Assembly: GCA_024734555.1 (NCBI GenBank) | Contig: JANPWX010000061.1 | Location: 526,653-590,652 of the forward strand | DNA length: 64,000 nucleotides | DNA from: Trochalopteron elliotii | Lineage: Eukaryota; Chordata; Aves; Passeriformes; Leiothrichidae | Direction of reading: 5' to 3' | Shown here: positions 1 through 14,447 of the stretch, one piece after another | Layout of the letters: every line of letters begins with the position of its first letter | How positions within the stretch are numbered: position 1 is the stretch's first letter | Notes under the pieces: model-generated | Databases searched by the model: none | Told to the model about the DNA's origin: nothing | The model's input: only the letters and a program-made list of their open reading frames with translations | Translations under genes and position numbers: made by a program

Positions 1-3000
1 GCCTTTGCCTGCCCCGAGTGACTTCACAGGTGACAAAACTCCGAGCGAGCTCGTAAAGGTTAATCACGACTAAGTGAGAATGAAATCTGGCATTTTCCTG
101 CTGGGCTTCCAATTTTCTGTATATGCAGTGTATTGAAGCTAAGTGAGATTAAATGTTTAAACCTTTTGTGCCATATGGCTCCCCCTATATCATAAACACG
201 TCTGTAAAATTATACTCAGAAGGGCAACGTTGTTCTGGTTGTAAGTGGATTCAAATCCATGCTTTCCTGCTGCTTCAAACTCAGCCTTGAGTTTGAAGTG
301 TCACACTCAGCCTGTTTGTCCTGCTAGTGGAGTTCTGGGAGGCTTTTTCTCCCAGTCATGTAAATTCTGGGTGACAGCCCAAAATTAGATCCCTTGTTTA
401 TTATCAGACCTGGTTCATGGAGGCTCCTGCTCCTAAAGCCTGGCCACCCTTGCAGGAGTGGCTGTGCTACTCATTCATGGACTGCCTTGCCTTTCTGCCT
501 AGGTTATCAGCACTGCTGCCAGTGTTTCTCATGGATTTTGTGCTGCAGACACAACTATTCCACTGCATAAGCCATAAACCAAGGAGTTTTAAGCCAGTAC
601 TCAGGCACTGCCTCAACCTGCCCACTAATAATGGGAATAAAAGGGGAAAAACATGGCTTGATTGGATTTTATTTCCCATTTGTCCTGAAAGATTGTCTTC
701 CTACCAAATATTTTCATGCAATTAACTGACGCCATATGTTTTCATGTTTGCTGAAGAGTAGGGTTATGTAAAAGATAGGATCTGTGTGGCATAAATATTG
801 TATCTCCTCCAGCAAGACTTGCAGGCTTTGCAGCTGCCCTTGTCCCAGCTTCTGGCAAGTTCTCTGGGTGCCAGCACTCCTGCAGCAGAGACCCAAGGAC
901 TACCTACCTATAGACTTGGGGAGGCAGAAATACCCTTACATCTGTCAGGAGGGATGTCTTAACAACTAGCTGTGAGATGCAGTTTCACTTAGTTTTTGTA
1001 TTTAAAGGGAGTTTCACAGGGAAAGGAGCAAACTCAGGGATGAGCACTGGTTGCACAGTTTAGAGGATCTGGTCAGTGATGGTAATTGCAGATCAAGGGG
1101 TGCTTCTGCAGAAATCCTAAATTCTGGGGTGGCAGCTGTGAAGGGGGATTAGGGATGCACTGAGCTGGTGAAGGAAGAGGCAGCTGAGGATCCATCTGTC
1201 AGGGCTCTCAGTTGTGAGGTTACAGCCTGACTGAACATGGGTTGTGACTGTCAGTTTTGGGACTCCACTGAACTGCCGCCTTCTGAGACCCCACGACTAA
1301 AAATGAGCTTGACACGCACCCTCTTGGTGCTCCTGAGCTCAAGGCAGCTCCATCTCTCTGTTAGGTGTGTGTAACCTGCATTAACACCACAGAAATCAAG
1401 AGCAAGGAGTATTACATGGAAGAAAAGTGGGGAGGGAGAAGAAAACTGTGTTCCTCTTGTTGAATCCAGTGATAGGTAGACCCAAGTCATTTTTACAGTG
1501 GATCCACTTTACACATCACTGATTATGTAAATGGGGCATAAACTAAATTGGACTTTCACTTGCTCTGGCACTCCCTTCCATTGCCAGAGTGATTTTACAG
1601 CAGCTTTAGCGTAAATTAAAACCAGGACCAGTGTCTGCCATCCACATTTTAGGATTTAGAACCAGTCATTTCCCAAGATAATTGTGGTGCAGTCGAGATG
1701 AGGAGCAGCTTCCCAAAAATTGGTTAATACCCAGATTTGGGTTTCTTCACTGGCTTAAATGGAGTGGCATATTATCTCCTCTATAGTCTGCCTGAAAGAT
1801 AGATTTGATGTCTGCAAGCAAAGACATGAAATTGCTATAGGCTTCCATTCTTATAGCCTGCCACCTATTTGATTTATGTGATAAGTGATCTCAGATGACC
1901 CTCCAAGGCACTGAACCATTAGAGAGTTATGTTGCACAGCGATAAGAAATCTTCAGAGATACCTAAATCTTCTTTTACCACTGGGAGTTTCATCTGTTCT
2001 GGAATAAAGAACATTTTTATGTATGATGTTGCTATCTTGCTAGCCATACTAATATTCAAAAGGATACACAGACTTAAATCAATAGCAAAGTGACAAAGAT
2101 CTTAAAACTGAAGTAGGCACCAAGTGGATGCCAGACAGCTCTTTTAGGCTTTATCTTTGTTCCTTTTATTCTGTTTCTTGAAAGATGAGTAGCTGTAAGG
2201 GTTCACATTTAAGACTTCTGTTAATCTTTCCACCAGGTAGGAAGCTGGCAAAAGCACCCTTTCAGGGTGAAAAGCTCTGGAAAGTCACATTACCTGTTTG
2301 GGACTTGCTTATTTTAGGCTTTCTGAAACGATGGCTTTGGATTTTATTTTTTTTTTTTTCCACTGAATGTCTGTAAATTCAGTGATGCAAATTCCTCTCT
2401 GTCCAGAATGAATGAAAATGCTCAGAACCTCAGGTGGGATGTGAATTCCTGGCAGAGGTCAGGTAAAGCACAGATGGGTAATTTCTGTGGTTTATGTCCA
2501 ACTGTAACATCTCCTACAGAGGAAGGCAGCGCTGCCTCATATTCCTCTAGCTGAACCTACATCTCATGCAGGATTTCTTGAAGGATTTTAAAAGCCATGT
2601 CCCAGCGTGTATAAAGTCCATACATTACATCTATGGAATTCTATCCTGGCCTACTCCACTTCTTTCTGGCACATAGGACCAGCCAACCAGAAGCAGCTCA
2701 GTCTTGACTCTGCTTCAGGGTAACCTGTGATGGCCATTTTCTGACAAATAAGAAAAGCGTTAAGACATTGGGCACTTTCCTGGACTGCAGCTTCCTACCT
2801 ACCTCGACACAGTGCTGAGGTTAATGATGTGTGTGGCCAGGCAAGTCAACCTGAGGGAGGAATCAGACATCATCTTCTCTTATTTCTCCTTGATCCTTAC
2901 AAATCTTCCGGTCCTTGCAATTAGGGCTACAGTAATTTCCCTGCAGGCTCTTTAGTAATGGCCTTGATTGGTGACCCATGGCATTGCATCCTCCCAGGTG

Positions 3001-6000
3001 TGGCCATGTCCATCCACTTGGTTATTTTGTTCATCCCGTTGTGCATATTGAAATCCATGAAAGCAGGGACTGATGCCACCAAAGCTTTGGCAGCATTGCA
3101 GGCATGTTTTTACAAAAAGATGTATCTGTTTCTTGAAAATTCTCCTCCAAGGAACTGAGGTTTCTCTTTAAATTAGTGCAAGGCAGAGATGAATAGTCCC
3201 CGTGTGCTATTTGGACGTTTTTACTCAAAGCTGTTTTTGAGGGGAAGCTTTTGGCAAAATTAAATGAGCCTACTCTTCCTCACGCTGGCAAATGCTGTCA
3301 GTGCTGGTCATCGTACACCTTCATAAATCTGCAGTGCTGGCAGCCCACAGACACCAGGCAAATGTCAGATTTTGTAGGGGGACCACACAGTGGTGCAATA
3401 ACCACAGCTGTTTCATGTCAGCATCCAGAAAGCTTACAATAGGGTTTTATTCAATGAGCCATTCCTTTTGTAACACCATTGGAGATACTTGCTGGGAGAA
3501 ACTGGCCTCAACTAATCGCATTTAATTTTTATCAAATGGCACTGTGGGAGCTGCAGGAATATGCATGAGACAGCAACCTGCAGGTGGTGTTTGTTTGGAA
3601 TAAATGCACTTTGGGTAAGAATTGAATGCGCTCCCTCCTGGCTATGGTTGTAGAGATGCAGACAGGTCCCTGCAGAGGTCTGTGGAGGGTTATGGCCTGG
3701 CTTCAGACACGGATGCTGCAGGAGCAGAGCAGCAGCACCATTCCTATGAAACCATTCCCATCCCCTCCACTTTTAGCCACCATAAGTGAGGTTTGGAGGA
3801 TGGGAATGCTGCTCATTTCGACAGGGGAGACCCTCGAGCCCCTGGGCTGGGTGACAGCTGGAGAAAGCTTCCAAGGTTTCCAAGGTGTTGAGGTGAGCCA
3901 AGTGAGGGGCAGGTGGGTTGGTGTGGGCCCACGCCTCTTCTCACAGCAGCACCCCCCATCTGCAGGGCTGGCAGCTCCTCCAGGTGTTTGGGAAAGGGTT
4001 GCTGGAAAACTGGGGGTGGTGGGAAAAGGGAAGACCCAAGAGAATTAGAAGGCGTGACAGGAAGCAAGAGAGGAGGTAAAAAGTAAAGACAGAGCAGCAG
4101 TGCTTAGTAGTAGTGTGAAACAATTTTTGTGCTAGTTATTCCCCAAATTTGAGGCACTCCCAGACAGCTGTATCCAGGGCAGAAGCACAGCTTTCACCCA
4201 CAAGGTGTGGGTGAACTCAGCACAGGGCTGTGCACAAGGGTGAGCTGCTCCAGAAGTGCTGCTTTCCTGTCTGACATCAACTCAGCATTGGACTGAAAAA
4301 TAATGAATCAGCCCTACAAAAGTAGTTTTTAAAAATTATAAACGTGGGAGTTCCTGGTGTTTATTATACTCTTGAGCATTTTCTCTGCTGTTCTAAAGCT
4401 TAGGCATACCTTTCAAAACAAATGTATACATGGAAGCTGAGATCCTTATACATTGAGATAATCCACTGGTTATGATTTTTAAGAAAAAAAACAAGCTGAG
4501 AATCACAGTATAAATACAAGAGCTGAAAAACACTGCAAAATTGAGTCTGACTGGCATCAAAGCAGTGCCAGGCTCTATCTACATGGTCTTTAGCAATAAG
4601 ATAAGAGCACATTTTATCAGCAATCTGAGCTGGCTGGGTGCATCTAGTTCCTCCTGAAAAACCCTGCTAGGTATTTACATCATGCCAAAGTCATTCCATT
4701 AACCTTTTCCAGCACTTCACTGAGAATGGGAATGCAGAGGTATCCAAGGATGGGACCTGAGGCAGTATAAACCCTGAGAAAGGGGGTCTGATTTCCCAGG
4801 CAGCCAGCTCAGGTATGGCACAGAGCCTGTGCTGTTTAAATCACCTGCCCATGTAGCAGAGAGAGGGTTTCAAGGACTCCCCTGTGGTGCTATGGAGAAA
4901 CCATCAAAGGCACGTTGGTGTGAAGGAGAATATTTCAGGTCTCCTTAAGAAGTTCTGCGTTGGGTCCTGAGCTGGGCAGAGACACTTGTTTTCCCCTGCA
5001 ATAAGTAATTTCCCCAGAGTGTTTATGGGTGTGAGAGAGGGCAAATTTGTATTTATTGAGATGGAGCCAGCTGGCAGGAGTAAAGCAGAGCAAGGCATGT
5101 CAGAGTTTGAATTTATTACCAATACTGTAGGCCATTTTCCTTTCATTTTGACGGTAATGCCGTTCTGAGCCTCTGCCAGACTTTGAGGGCAGAGTCATTG
5201 GCAGGTTGACCCCCTGCTTTGCACCCTTCATTTTTCTCACTTTGCAGGTTTTGACTGAGCTAATGCTTTCAGGAAAAAAGGCTTATTGATTAGAGTGAAG
5301 TTGCTTGCAGCATCTGGGCTTTTATTGGTGCAGTTTGTGAGGTGTTAGCCATCTGGTAGTGCAGGTAGTGCTTGTTCTCACACATTTAGTAAATTCTGCT
5401 GGCTTCTCTGCCCTGCTTGCTTAGAGTTTTCTCACTTTATCCACTCACCTCCTCACCTGCTCAGAGCACTCCTGTTAGGATTGAAGCTCTCAGCTGGTAT
5501 GAAGAGCATCCTCCTCCAGTACATTTTAATTGGCACATTGTCTTTCATTCTGCAATAAAAAAATGGCCATCAGCTCTCATCCCTGTGTGACTTTTGTTAT
5601 TACCTAGATTTTACAGCTGAAAACAAGTATGTATGCTGTTAGGATGAGCTAGAGCAAGCCTTTTTTTGAAGTTTTTCTTTCAACAATAGCAAAGATACCC
5701 CACCATGAGAAGTCAAGTCAGAATCAGGGGTTGTGATGAGCACGTGTCTGATCACATCGATCAAAGGAAGACTACATAAGAGTAGTCATAATTCATAATT
5801 CATTATAGTCATATTTTGTATATTCAAGCATGTGCTGATGTTTTATATTACTTCTTTGTTGTGTTCTCCAGTGTAGGTGAAATGTATTGAATAAGGGTTG
5901 TTATAGTAGTCCTAAAAAGCTATGTGAACACTGAGCTGAGGCTTCCTTGAGTTTGCTCTGTTACCTTCAGAGGTGTGTTAGCAAAGAGATTCAGAGATCT

Positions 6001-9000
6001 GTGTCTGGCCAGTGTTGCCACCTGATTGTCTCTCACCAGCTGCTCTGCCCACCCCTGTTTACTCCTCACAGTATGGTCTATGATCAAGATGCTGTGCATA
6101 TTCCTAACCATCCCACTGGAGCTTCTTTTCTGGAAATTGCAAGGAATTTATTAACATCCCGGCTCTGCCACTCATCAAGCACCTTGGGAAGACACTGAGC
6201 GAAGGTTATTCGGATTTTTTGTAGAGATTTTGATGGCTGTGTTTTAAAACCTCTAAACTACTGATCCAGCTCCTAATAGAGCAGGAGTCTGGGGAGCTGT
6301 GTGGGTCAAGTCCTAGCGTGATTTTTGGGATTGTAGCACCTACAGAAGACTTGATTCAAAGAGATTAAATATAAAGAGAAACTAGAGATGTCTGCAGTGG
6401 GAGTGGGCAGTTTTGGGGCTTTTAGTTTTCTCCTGATGTTACAGGAAATAAGCACAGGGTCAGACCAATCTACTGATGATACTTTCAATCTGGTATTTTT
6501 CAGCTAGGGAGACAGAGTAAAATGCCTCAGAAATGGTTTCTTTCTTGTGGGACCTGCAAACAATACAGACATTCTTGAAATCACAGCTATCTGATCTGAG
6601 CCAGAGAAGGACCAGATGATTAAAGCAGGAGCTGTTGTGGTTACAACAGTCCATTGACTCTGTAAATTGTGTGTAGTGCCTTCACAGCTGAGAATTTATA
6701 TTGCTTAGGAGACTGACGTTGTCTCTGAAGTGACTTTCAGATAATGTTAGTGACCTTCTAACCCTTGTTAGCACATTTCTTTGGACTCTCAAAGTTGATA
6801 ATCTTGCTAACACAAATAAGAATTTGCAGCTTAACATTTCTCGGTTGTGTGAATGCTGAACTTCAGTGATTAGCCTCCCTGGAGGCCTTCTATGTTCCTG
6901 CAGGGCCTTGGTGTTAAAACCTCAATAGTTGCTAATATGAAAACTACCTAGTATGCATGAGAAGAAGACTCATTCTCTGTTTTAAAAGAGGAATCCAGAA
7001 ACCAGATTATTTTTGCTAACGGTTTTTTCCAGTTGGGTTCGAAAATAACTGCAAATCAGCAAGTGCAGTGAGGGGAAAAAAGGAAAACGAGTCACCTTAG
7101 AAAATAAGCATCCACTAGTCCTCAAGCTAGAAAGCAGCAGGAAATATTGGGAAAATAACTCGTTGTAAGATGTCTGATTTATCAAAGCACTTATCTGCAC
7201 AGCATGGAGAAAACAAGCCCTGTGTATGTCAGCTCTGGGTGTGGGTGCATATGCCAGTGGGTATGTTTGTGTAGGGAGAGAAAACACACCTCTAGGAAAT
7301 GTAAAGAATAATGTTATCTGTGTTACTGACAACAGAAAGAGCATAAACAGGAGATAAACAGCTGTCTTTTTTAGTAAGGACTGCTGCACATTTGCACATT
7401 TAATGACAACGTGCAGATTGACTACGGAAAGCTGGTCACAGGGCTTCTTCAGAAAAATATGAAGGAGTGGCCTATTATTTTCAAGTAGAAATTCAGAACT
7501 GCAGTGTGCTGTAGAGTGGATGATCTTCTCCAAATCAGTTACTTCTCTTGAACATGCTCAGTCTTTCAAATGCCTTTTTTAATGGTTTAAGTAGCTATTT
7601 CACTTATTCTGTGATGTAGAACCATGTGGGGTCCCCGGCCAAGTGACACATGCTGGGCAGTTATGAATAGAAATATTACAGGCAGGAAGAAAGCAGGGCA
7701 TGTGTTTTAAATTGAAAGGAAATGCAAGGGAAGTGATTTGCAGAATAACAAAATGAAGAAATTAAAGCTCCATTCCATAAAGTGTCCATTCTCACCCTCC
7801 TGAACTGGAGCAATTGTCACGTTTCTGATAGATGAGGAATGCTTGGCCGTTGTAAGAAGTCATCTGCCCCCAGGTCCCATAGTCACTCATTACATGTCCT
7901 GCCTGATACCTTAACCACTGGAAATCCCCTGCCACAATTGGCTGTCAAAGTTATCTCCTCAGTAAAAGAGATTTCTATATTTAAAATGTGAACGGAACAT
8001 TGCAGGCCTGGATGCAGCTGCAGGGAGGTGGGGGGAGGATCATGAGCCTGGTGATGCTGTGGGGCTGGAATCACACAGGCAGCACATCGAGATGCTAATG
8101 GTGTGAGGGTGTGGCACTGGGACTCCTTGTCCATCCTTGTACACTGGCTGTTATAACATGTGGGCCTACAGAGTTTCTCAGTCATTTAAGGAAACACAGT
8201 CATTTAAGAAAACCACAGCTCAGACCCTCCCTGTAAAGCCTGACAATGCAATAAGTGCAATAGAACAAAAATCCAGAGTGTGTTTTTCCTGGTTTCCCCT
8301 TTGCTTTTTTGTACATGAATTTTATGGGTATAAAGGTGAGCAAATTTGTACAAACAGACCAAAACTTCCTTCTTTTTCTTTTTTTTTTTTTTTGCCTTTG
8401 GGATAATCAGATAATCAGAATGCTTTTCACAGGTGATTTTTTTCGGTTTAATATAGTCAAAATTCAAGCATGACTGATAAGAAATTTATGCAGCATAGTC
8501 CATATGTAAAAATACCAACATTTGCTTTGACTGTATTAAGGCTCAGGAAAAAAGCATTTTAGATAAGTCATCTACCTTCGGTATTTCTGTGATTCCTATC
8601 ACTGTAGTATCTAAGCATATCACAATATTTTAATATACTTGTTTCCACAACTATATTAAATTCCCACATTCTCTGTTGGGAGGAAATGATATTACTCCTG
8701 TTATCACATGGTGGGAAGCCTGGTAGAGATTACATAACTTGCCCAGGACAGGGAAGCAAGTTAGTTGAAAAACAGGCATTGGAGTCACACTCGGTCCTCT
8801 AGGGGAAAAACCCCTTTCTCCTCAGCTTTGTGAAAGCCTGGGATTCTCATCTTTTTTTGAATAAATAACAAAAACAGCTATTTCAAAATCAGAGTGTTCT
8901 GACACAAAAGCCTCTGGTAACAACCTAGATGTACATCAGGCTGATGATTTGTCCAGTGGGTGGGTGTCACTGGGGCTACCAACACACTCGAGTGTGTCCA

Positions 9001-10035
9001 CCAGCTTTGGTGGGTTGCACCCAGGTGTGCAGAAGCTTGCACCGTGGGGCTGACTCCAAATGCAAGAGAGATGACACTGCAGAGGCTGTTTGTGCAGATA
9101 ACAACATCAGTCAGAGCTGATTGATGCTTAAAGTCTGCATTGGTTTAATAACTCCAACTGGCAGAAGGATATCGCTAGGCACAGTGCCTTGCTAGAGAGA
9201 GGTGTCTTTCAAAAGATATCAAAGGGTGTTTATACACTTCAGTAGAAACACAGATAATGTTTCTTTTGGATCTTTTAACAAACCTGCTTCTTGGTGCCTA
9301 CCTTAGTGGTGTCTTTTTGTCTTTTAGTACTCAGCCATCAGTATTTTTTCGCAGTCCTCTTACACCCATATTTTTACTTTCCCTTTAGTCCCTTCTTGTT
9401 TTTGACTTAAGGGCCAGGTACAGACCTTACACAATTGCAGACATCAGCACTGACTTTCCCCTGGTTTCAAATTTAACCTATGCTGGAGATTGTCCTCTCC
9501 TCTGGACAGCACTAAATCTTCCCTGCCAGAGATAACTAGTCCTCGGGGCTCATAGCTGTGCTTCCGCAGAGAAGAATGTTTTGCCTTTGGAGTGGACTAG
9601 ATTGCACCACATGGCAGGTAATTTCAAAACATTTTGGAGGAAAGCATCCCCTTGGGGCCATCTCAAGGCCTTCACGGGTAAAGGACACGAGGCAGCATGT
9701 GATGCTATCAATGCCCCTCCATTATTTTCCCAGGGAACAAAGCAGTAAGGCTCAGCGGGGACACGACCTTCCTGGGCTGCAGATTGAAGGGGTCATTGTT
9801 TAAGGGGAGAGGGAAAAGGAAGGGTTTTTCTCTGGTTTTCCTTATAACTCTGCAATGGAGGGGATTTATCACAGGCCACCGTGGAAGTCTCTGTGTTGGC
9901 CTGCTCAGGAGCTCTGTTGGCTTTGTGAGCAGCACATTAAACTGATGCAGTGAATAGATTTTTCTAGAGAGAGAGAAGTGCTTTGCTACAGTGCTGTCTT
10001 TACTAATGTATATTCTTCTGCTTTCCATCAAACAG
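1..10035 (+). other. 3' part of an upstream TMEFF2 intron
   Basis: No exon recognised. The next exon downstream starts in phase 1, and the human gene has a short Ser/Gly-rich linker exon just before it; I found no in-phase equivalent here, so that exon and those for the signal peptide and first follistatin module should lie before position 1. The intron ends with a good 3' splice site: a TACTAAT branch-point-like sequence at 10001-10007, a pyrimidine-rich stretch and AACAG ending at 10035. A 15-nt T run lies at 8379-8393. Scattered open frames of up to 183 codons on either strand show no recognisable domain. Confidence 0.7.
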
Positions 10036-10132
10036 TCAATGAAGGCTCAGGTGAAACCAATCAAAAAGAGACATCGACCTGTGACATTTGCCAGTTTGGG
10101 GCAGAGTGCGATGAAGATGCAGAGGATGTTTG
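10036..10132 (+). CDS. TMEFF2: TMEFF2 exon: start of second follistatin-like module
   Basis: The exon enters in phase 1 (first base of a Val codon comes from the previous exon) and leaves after TG of a Trp codon. It encodes VNEGSGETNQKETS followed by TCDICQFGAECDEDAEDV, equivalent to human residues 147-179. The linker is acidic and Ser/Gly-rich. The CDIC...C spacing begins the second follistatin module, whose Kazal core is in the next exon. Human has His-148 and Ser-155 where this copy has Asn at both, by my recollection of the human protein. Follistatin modules of TMEFF2 bind growth-factor ligands (PDGF-AA and TGF-beta/activin-family signalling are reported) outside the cell. The acceptor is AACAG|TC and the donor TG|GTACAG. 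A second CAG lies 15 nt inside the exon (10048-10050). Confidence 0.97.
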
Positions 10133-13100
10133 GTACAGTAATTTGCTCTCTACTCCTCAATTTTAATGAATGTTGTATTATTTAAAGGTACTGTGGTTTG
10201 GAAAGCATTACAAATGTTAGATACTCAATTTTCTGCACCCAGAGATTCATCTCAAAGTGACTGAGGTGGTTATTACTCTGAAAAAATGTATAAAACACTC
10301 TGGTTTATGATTTTGGAACATGCACAATTTAGACCAAGTTTAGAAACACAGTTATCCATCTTGTTGTCATTTTAACTTATGTTATTCCATCTGGGGTTTT
10401 ACAGCTTCATACTTCAGTAAAAATAGAATTGGGAAAAATAATTGACCTAAAGCTTTTCCAGTTAAAAAGTATCATTAGTATTATCATCATGTTAATCCAT
10501 GTGTGGCATTAGAAAGGCTGGGAAATCTGTCTCGCTTTTTCCTAGTTTGCGGAGTTGAAAACCTTGTCCTCAATTGCTTGAAAAATTTCCTTTTTCTCAA
10601 TGGAAATGGTTTTAATTTTTATTTTTTAAAAGGGCTTTCAAAATTATTCAGATTTTTTTTATTTTAAACCTTAATTACATAAGCTGAAGGGAAATAATTC
10701 TATCGACTCAAACTTTAATTTTTCATTTTGCCTAGGATGTATGCAAACTTATATTAAGCCAACTGTGAGCTAATCATTTCATTGTGATTTTGGAACAGCC
10801 AATAGATCAAAAAGGTCACTATTCACAGAGCTATATTTCTAACAGTGCCCTAATGCCACACCTCATGTTTCTCTCTTAGTAACTAAAACAGATTTAGAGA
10901 GACAACAGAATAACCATGCAAATGTCAGAGCTGTTGTCTGGATGGTGCTTCTGGAGCTGTGGGCTAAAGAATGGACATGCAAACTGAGCAGTGAGGTGTC
11001 AGTAAAACAATGAGGCCAGAGCTCTAGTGTGGAGAATCAGAATGGAGCAGGGAGGAGTCAATTAATGAATGGTGAACATGATAGCTGGGCAGCTGACCCC
11101 ACCCAGGCAAGGCATCCATGCAGCCTTGGTCAGGCATGAAATTAGGAACAGTTCTGCTGTTGAATGAAGAGGCTCAGGAATATGGTTGTGCTTATCCATT
11201 TGTGCTCATTTTGGTTTTGTCTTGCCAGCCTCTTAGTAATCAGTAATCTCCGGTTCTAGTCCTTAAAAAAAAACCCAATCAAACCAACCTCTGAGTCCTT
11301 GCTCTGGCTTCAGTCATCAAAGGAAATGGTGGTGTTGAAAAACAGGAGCAAGGTGCATCATGGTTATAGGTTTCAGTAATGTATTGAAATTTGTGAGTAA
11401 GAAATTGCCTAATGTTGACTTTGCTTAAGAAAATTACCCCAGGTGTTATGATTTTCATTGTCTCCTTGACTGGGTGTCCTTGAGAGCTTTGGTGGCGCAG
11501 TGTAGAAACAAAACCATGGTGAAATTAATATATCAAAATTCACAGTCTAGTGCTCATGTTTTCATAATTAAGTGCCTTCCAAATTGGAAGGCAGGAGAAG
11601 AGAGGGGCAAGGAATAAAATTAGCTACAAGATAACATTATTAATCATAAGCACTGAGCAGCAGTGTTTATTTTTTTTCCAGAAATAGCTTGGTAAAACTG
11701 CCTGATCCAACTTACCCCAGTGTTCCCACTGCAGCTTTTGTGCAATCTTATTCCTCCCCTTTGAAACAACTTGGCTTTTACAGAGCAGCATAGTGATGGC
11801 AGGAGCTGAGGTGCTCAGTCTTTCTTGACAGGGGAAGGTGCTTCTGGGGGCAGGAAGCAGGGAAGGGCTGATACTGGGAAGATGCTCCCAGACAGACTGT
11901 TAGGAGGGTGGAAAGCCAATTCCCATCCAAGACCCCAAACCCCGTGTAAAGCCTGGGAAAGGTCTGCTTTGGAGTAAGCAATTTCATATGCCATAACAGG
12001 GCTCTGTTTTCCTGTCCTTGCCCCCTGATCAGTCTTGGATAAGCATCTTCCTAAACAATGAGCCTCCTGGCTGTCAGCTTTTCACTCTTTTTATTTCTAG
12101 AATAAAAGTGCACTGCATATGGAGGTTGTAGATCCCTCTTTCAAATGTATGTTAATTGAATTTTCATGTTTGGCACCAGAGGCACATGTTGCCCCACTCC
12201 CCTTGCCAAGAAATGCCAATTTATTATTTGTTCACTATTTTTGTGTGGATCACGTATCAGATGTAAGCAGGGCTCCTTTAACTCTCTCACCTGACTGATG
12301 AGGTTTGTAAAATGCAAATGGGCTCGGCAGTTCCTGGTGGTCCTGGCACCTGTTATTACAGGATGTCAATCCCAGCACCAGCAGCGAATCCCTGTCAGTC
12401 AGGAGCAGTTTGAGGGTGCAGGGTCAGTGCCTGATCCGCTCCAGGTGAGAGGAATGCAGGCTGGTAGCAGAGCCAGACTTCAGAGAGCTGGAGATGCAAG
12501 GCTGGCTGTTCGCCTGCTATTTCTAGGGTGCCAGAGTAGATCAGAAAGGAGAGCACAGGTGTGATAGCAGATGTGGTCGGGCTGCTGATGATTTAAAGTG
12601 ACAATTGACATTCTTCTGCATTGTCACAGTCTGTGTCTTGCAGACCATTATCTCTGGTTTAACTCTTTTTGTCTTCTTTTTTTTTTTTTTTCGGTTATTC
12701 ATTGCCAGTTGTCACTCATCTAAATTGTGCTATTGTACAGTGTCATCATTATTTTTAAATCTTTTTATTTGCGTAAAACCAATCTGTTAATGGCTAGACT
12801 CCTGGGATTCTAATGGGGGGTTGGCACACAGATTACTTGAAGGGGTAAGATTTGTGTGAACATTTTCTGGAAAGTACAGAGAAAAGGCAGGAAAGAAACC
12901 TCTGTAATAACAGGTTTTCCATGGCATGCAGGAGCACACATGTGTTATTATCCTATTCTGCAGTCAAGTATCATGAGAGTGAATGCAATTTGGCATTCCA
13001 TTAGTGAATCTCTTTCTCTAAGTTAAAAACAAAGACTGTTCACTTGAATGTCTTTAACATCTTGCTGCTTTAATATGTGAAAGCTTCTTGTCACTAAGAG

Positions 13101-14421
13101 GATCGTGTATTACTGGCATTATTCCCACCTTTAATGCATTTTGCACCAGTGGGCTTCATGAATATTTAAAGCAAGGGCAGTGGCTACGCTCTTCAGCACG
13201 GGGTTGCAATCTATTGGTAAATCAGACATTTGGTGTTGCTTGCTTTGGGTTTTATTTCTGAGCTGGCTAAGGAATAATTGATTTTGTAAGACAGGGCTAC
13301 TCAACATAACACCCCGAGAGATATACTTAAAAGGAATTGAAGAATGAGGCGTAACGTTTTGAACCATGGTGTATTGCTCAGATCTTCCAAAAGGCAACTG
13401 TGAAACACTCAGTGTGCATAAGTAGTGCCCACCAAATGGAGTGTCTGCTCTCTGCTGGAGTGGCTTAGTGTCAGTGCAGAACCTCATCAGAAACCTGGGT
13501 TCCAGCATTAATCTCCTTGTTATGGGCCACTGAGGAAATAGCAGTGCGTCCTACACTGGACAAGCCATGGTTTGGATAAATGCTGGGCAGATGTTTAAGA
13601 GGTCCAATATGTCCAAAGTGGAAGGGGATAAATAATAAGAAAGATCCTTTGGTTGAATTTCCAGTTGGAAAGTGCTGACAATGGAGAGGACAAGAGTGTT
13701 TTCTTAAAACAAGATTAAAGCCTGCAAACCTCTGACTTGCAGAGTTAATCAAAATCAAAATGATGAATTGGGGTTAAATATGCATACTTTCCCTTTGAAT
13801 TCCAATATCAGCAGGTCAGCCAGCAGCAGTGTGGAAGTGAGTAAGATGCAGGTTGCTATCTGGAAGGCAGACACACAGCAGTGTGTGGGATGCTCAGAGA
13901 GGGCTCCCCTACAGCCTGGCAGTGTCCAAGTAGGTGAGGAGGGGCTCCTCTGCCTGCCTCTTTCTCCCTGCTGGAGGCTGCAGGTGGAGGAGAGAGGCAG
14001 GCAGTTCCCTGGAGGGTTAGGAGGTGCCTCACCCTGAAATAGGCCACTCGAGGGTTTGCACCAGTGATAAAAGGGTGCCTAAATGTCCCTGCTGCTTCCT
14101 GCAACTTGATCCCACTCACCACAGGGACTTCTCCTTGGCTGGGAGTGGCATATCATGCTCTGCAATAGTCACTGTGCTCCTGGTAGGAAACTTTCTCCCC
14201 TCCTCACAAGCCCGGCCCACAATGGAGGAGCCTTTCCCATCCCTTGCAAGTGGACAAGGATCCCACTGGGCTCAGCTCAGGAAGAAATGCTGAAGCCATT
14301 CTTCAGGGTCACTGATGACCCCAAGCTGGGAGCTCGGAGGGAGGCATCCAGGCCTGGAGGGAGCAGCTGGTCTTGTTCAGTGTGTGGGTCAGTGGGGCAG
14401 GAAGGAGGGCTGGTCCCAGGG

Positions 14422-14447
14422 GTGGCATTCCCAAGTGGCATTCCCAG
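14422..14447. repeat. 13-bp direct tandem duplication
   Basis: Two adjacent copies of GTGGCATTCCCA followed by A or G. It is too short to assign to a family and is probably a local slippage event. Confidence 0.6.

Noticed and set aside
1065..1092. GGATCTGGTCAGTGATG|GTAATT as the missing Ser/Gly linker exon
   Set aside because: In the phase needed it does not encode the SGSGDG-type sequence and has no acceptor at the right distance.
6982..7533. 183-codon open frame on the minus strand
   Set aside because: No recognisable domain; it lies in an AT-rich intron. Hydrophobic stretches come from A/T-rich codons. One such frame in 128 kb of both strands is not surprising.
14301..14345. CACTGATGACCCCAAGCTGG resembling the end of CR1 reverse transcriptase (a DDTKL-like peptide)
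   Set aside because: Only a few codons match and the surrounding frame does not continue the CR1 pattern; too weak to call a LINE fragment.
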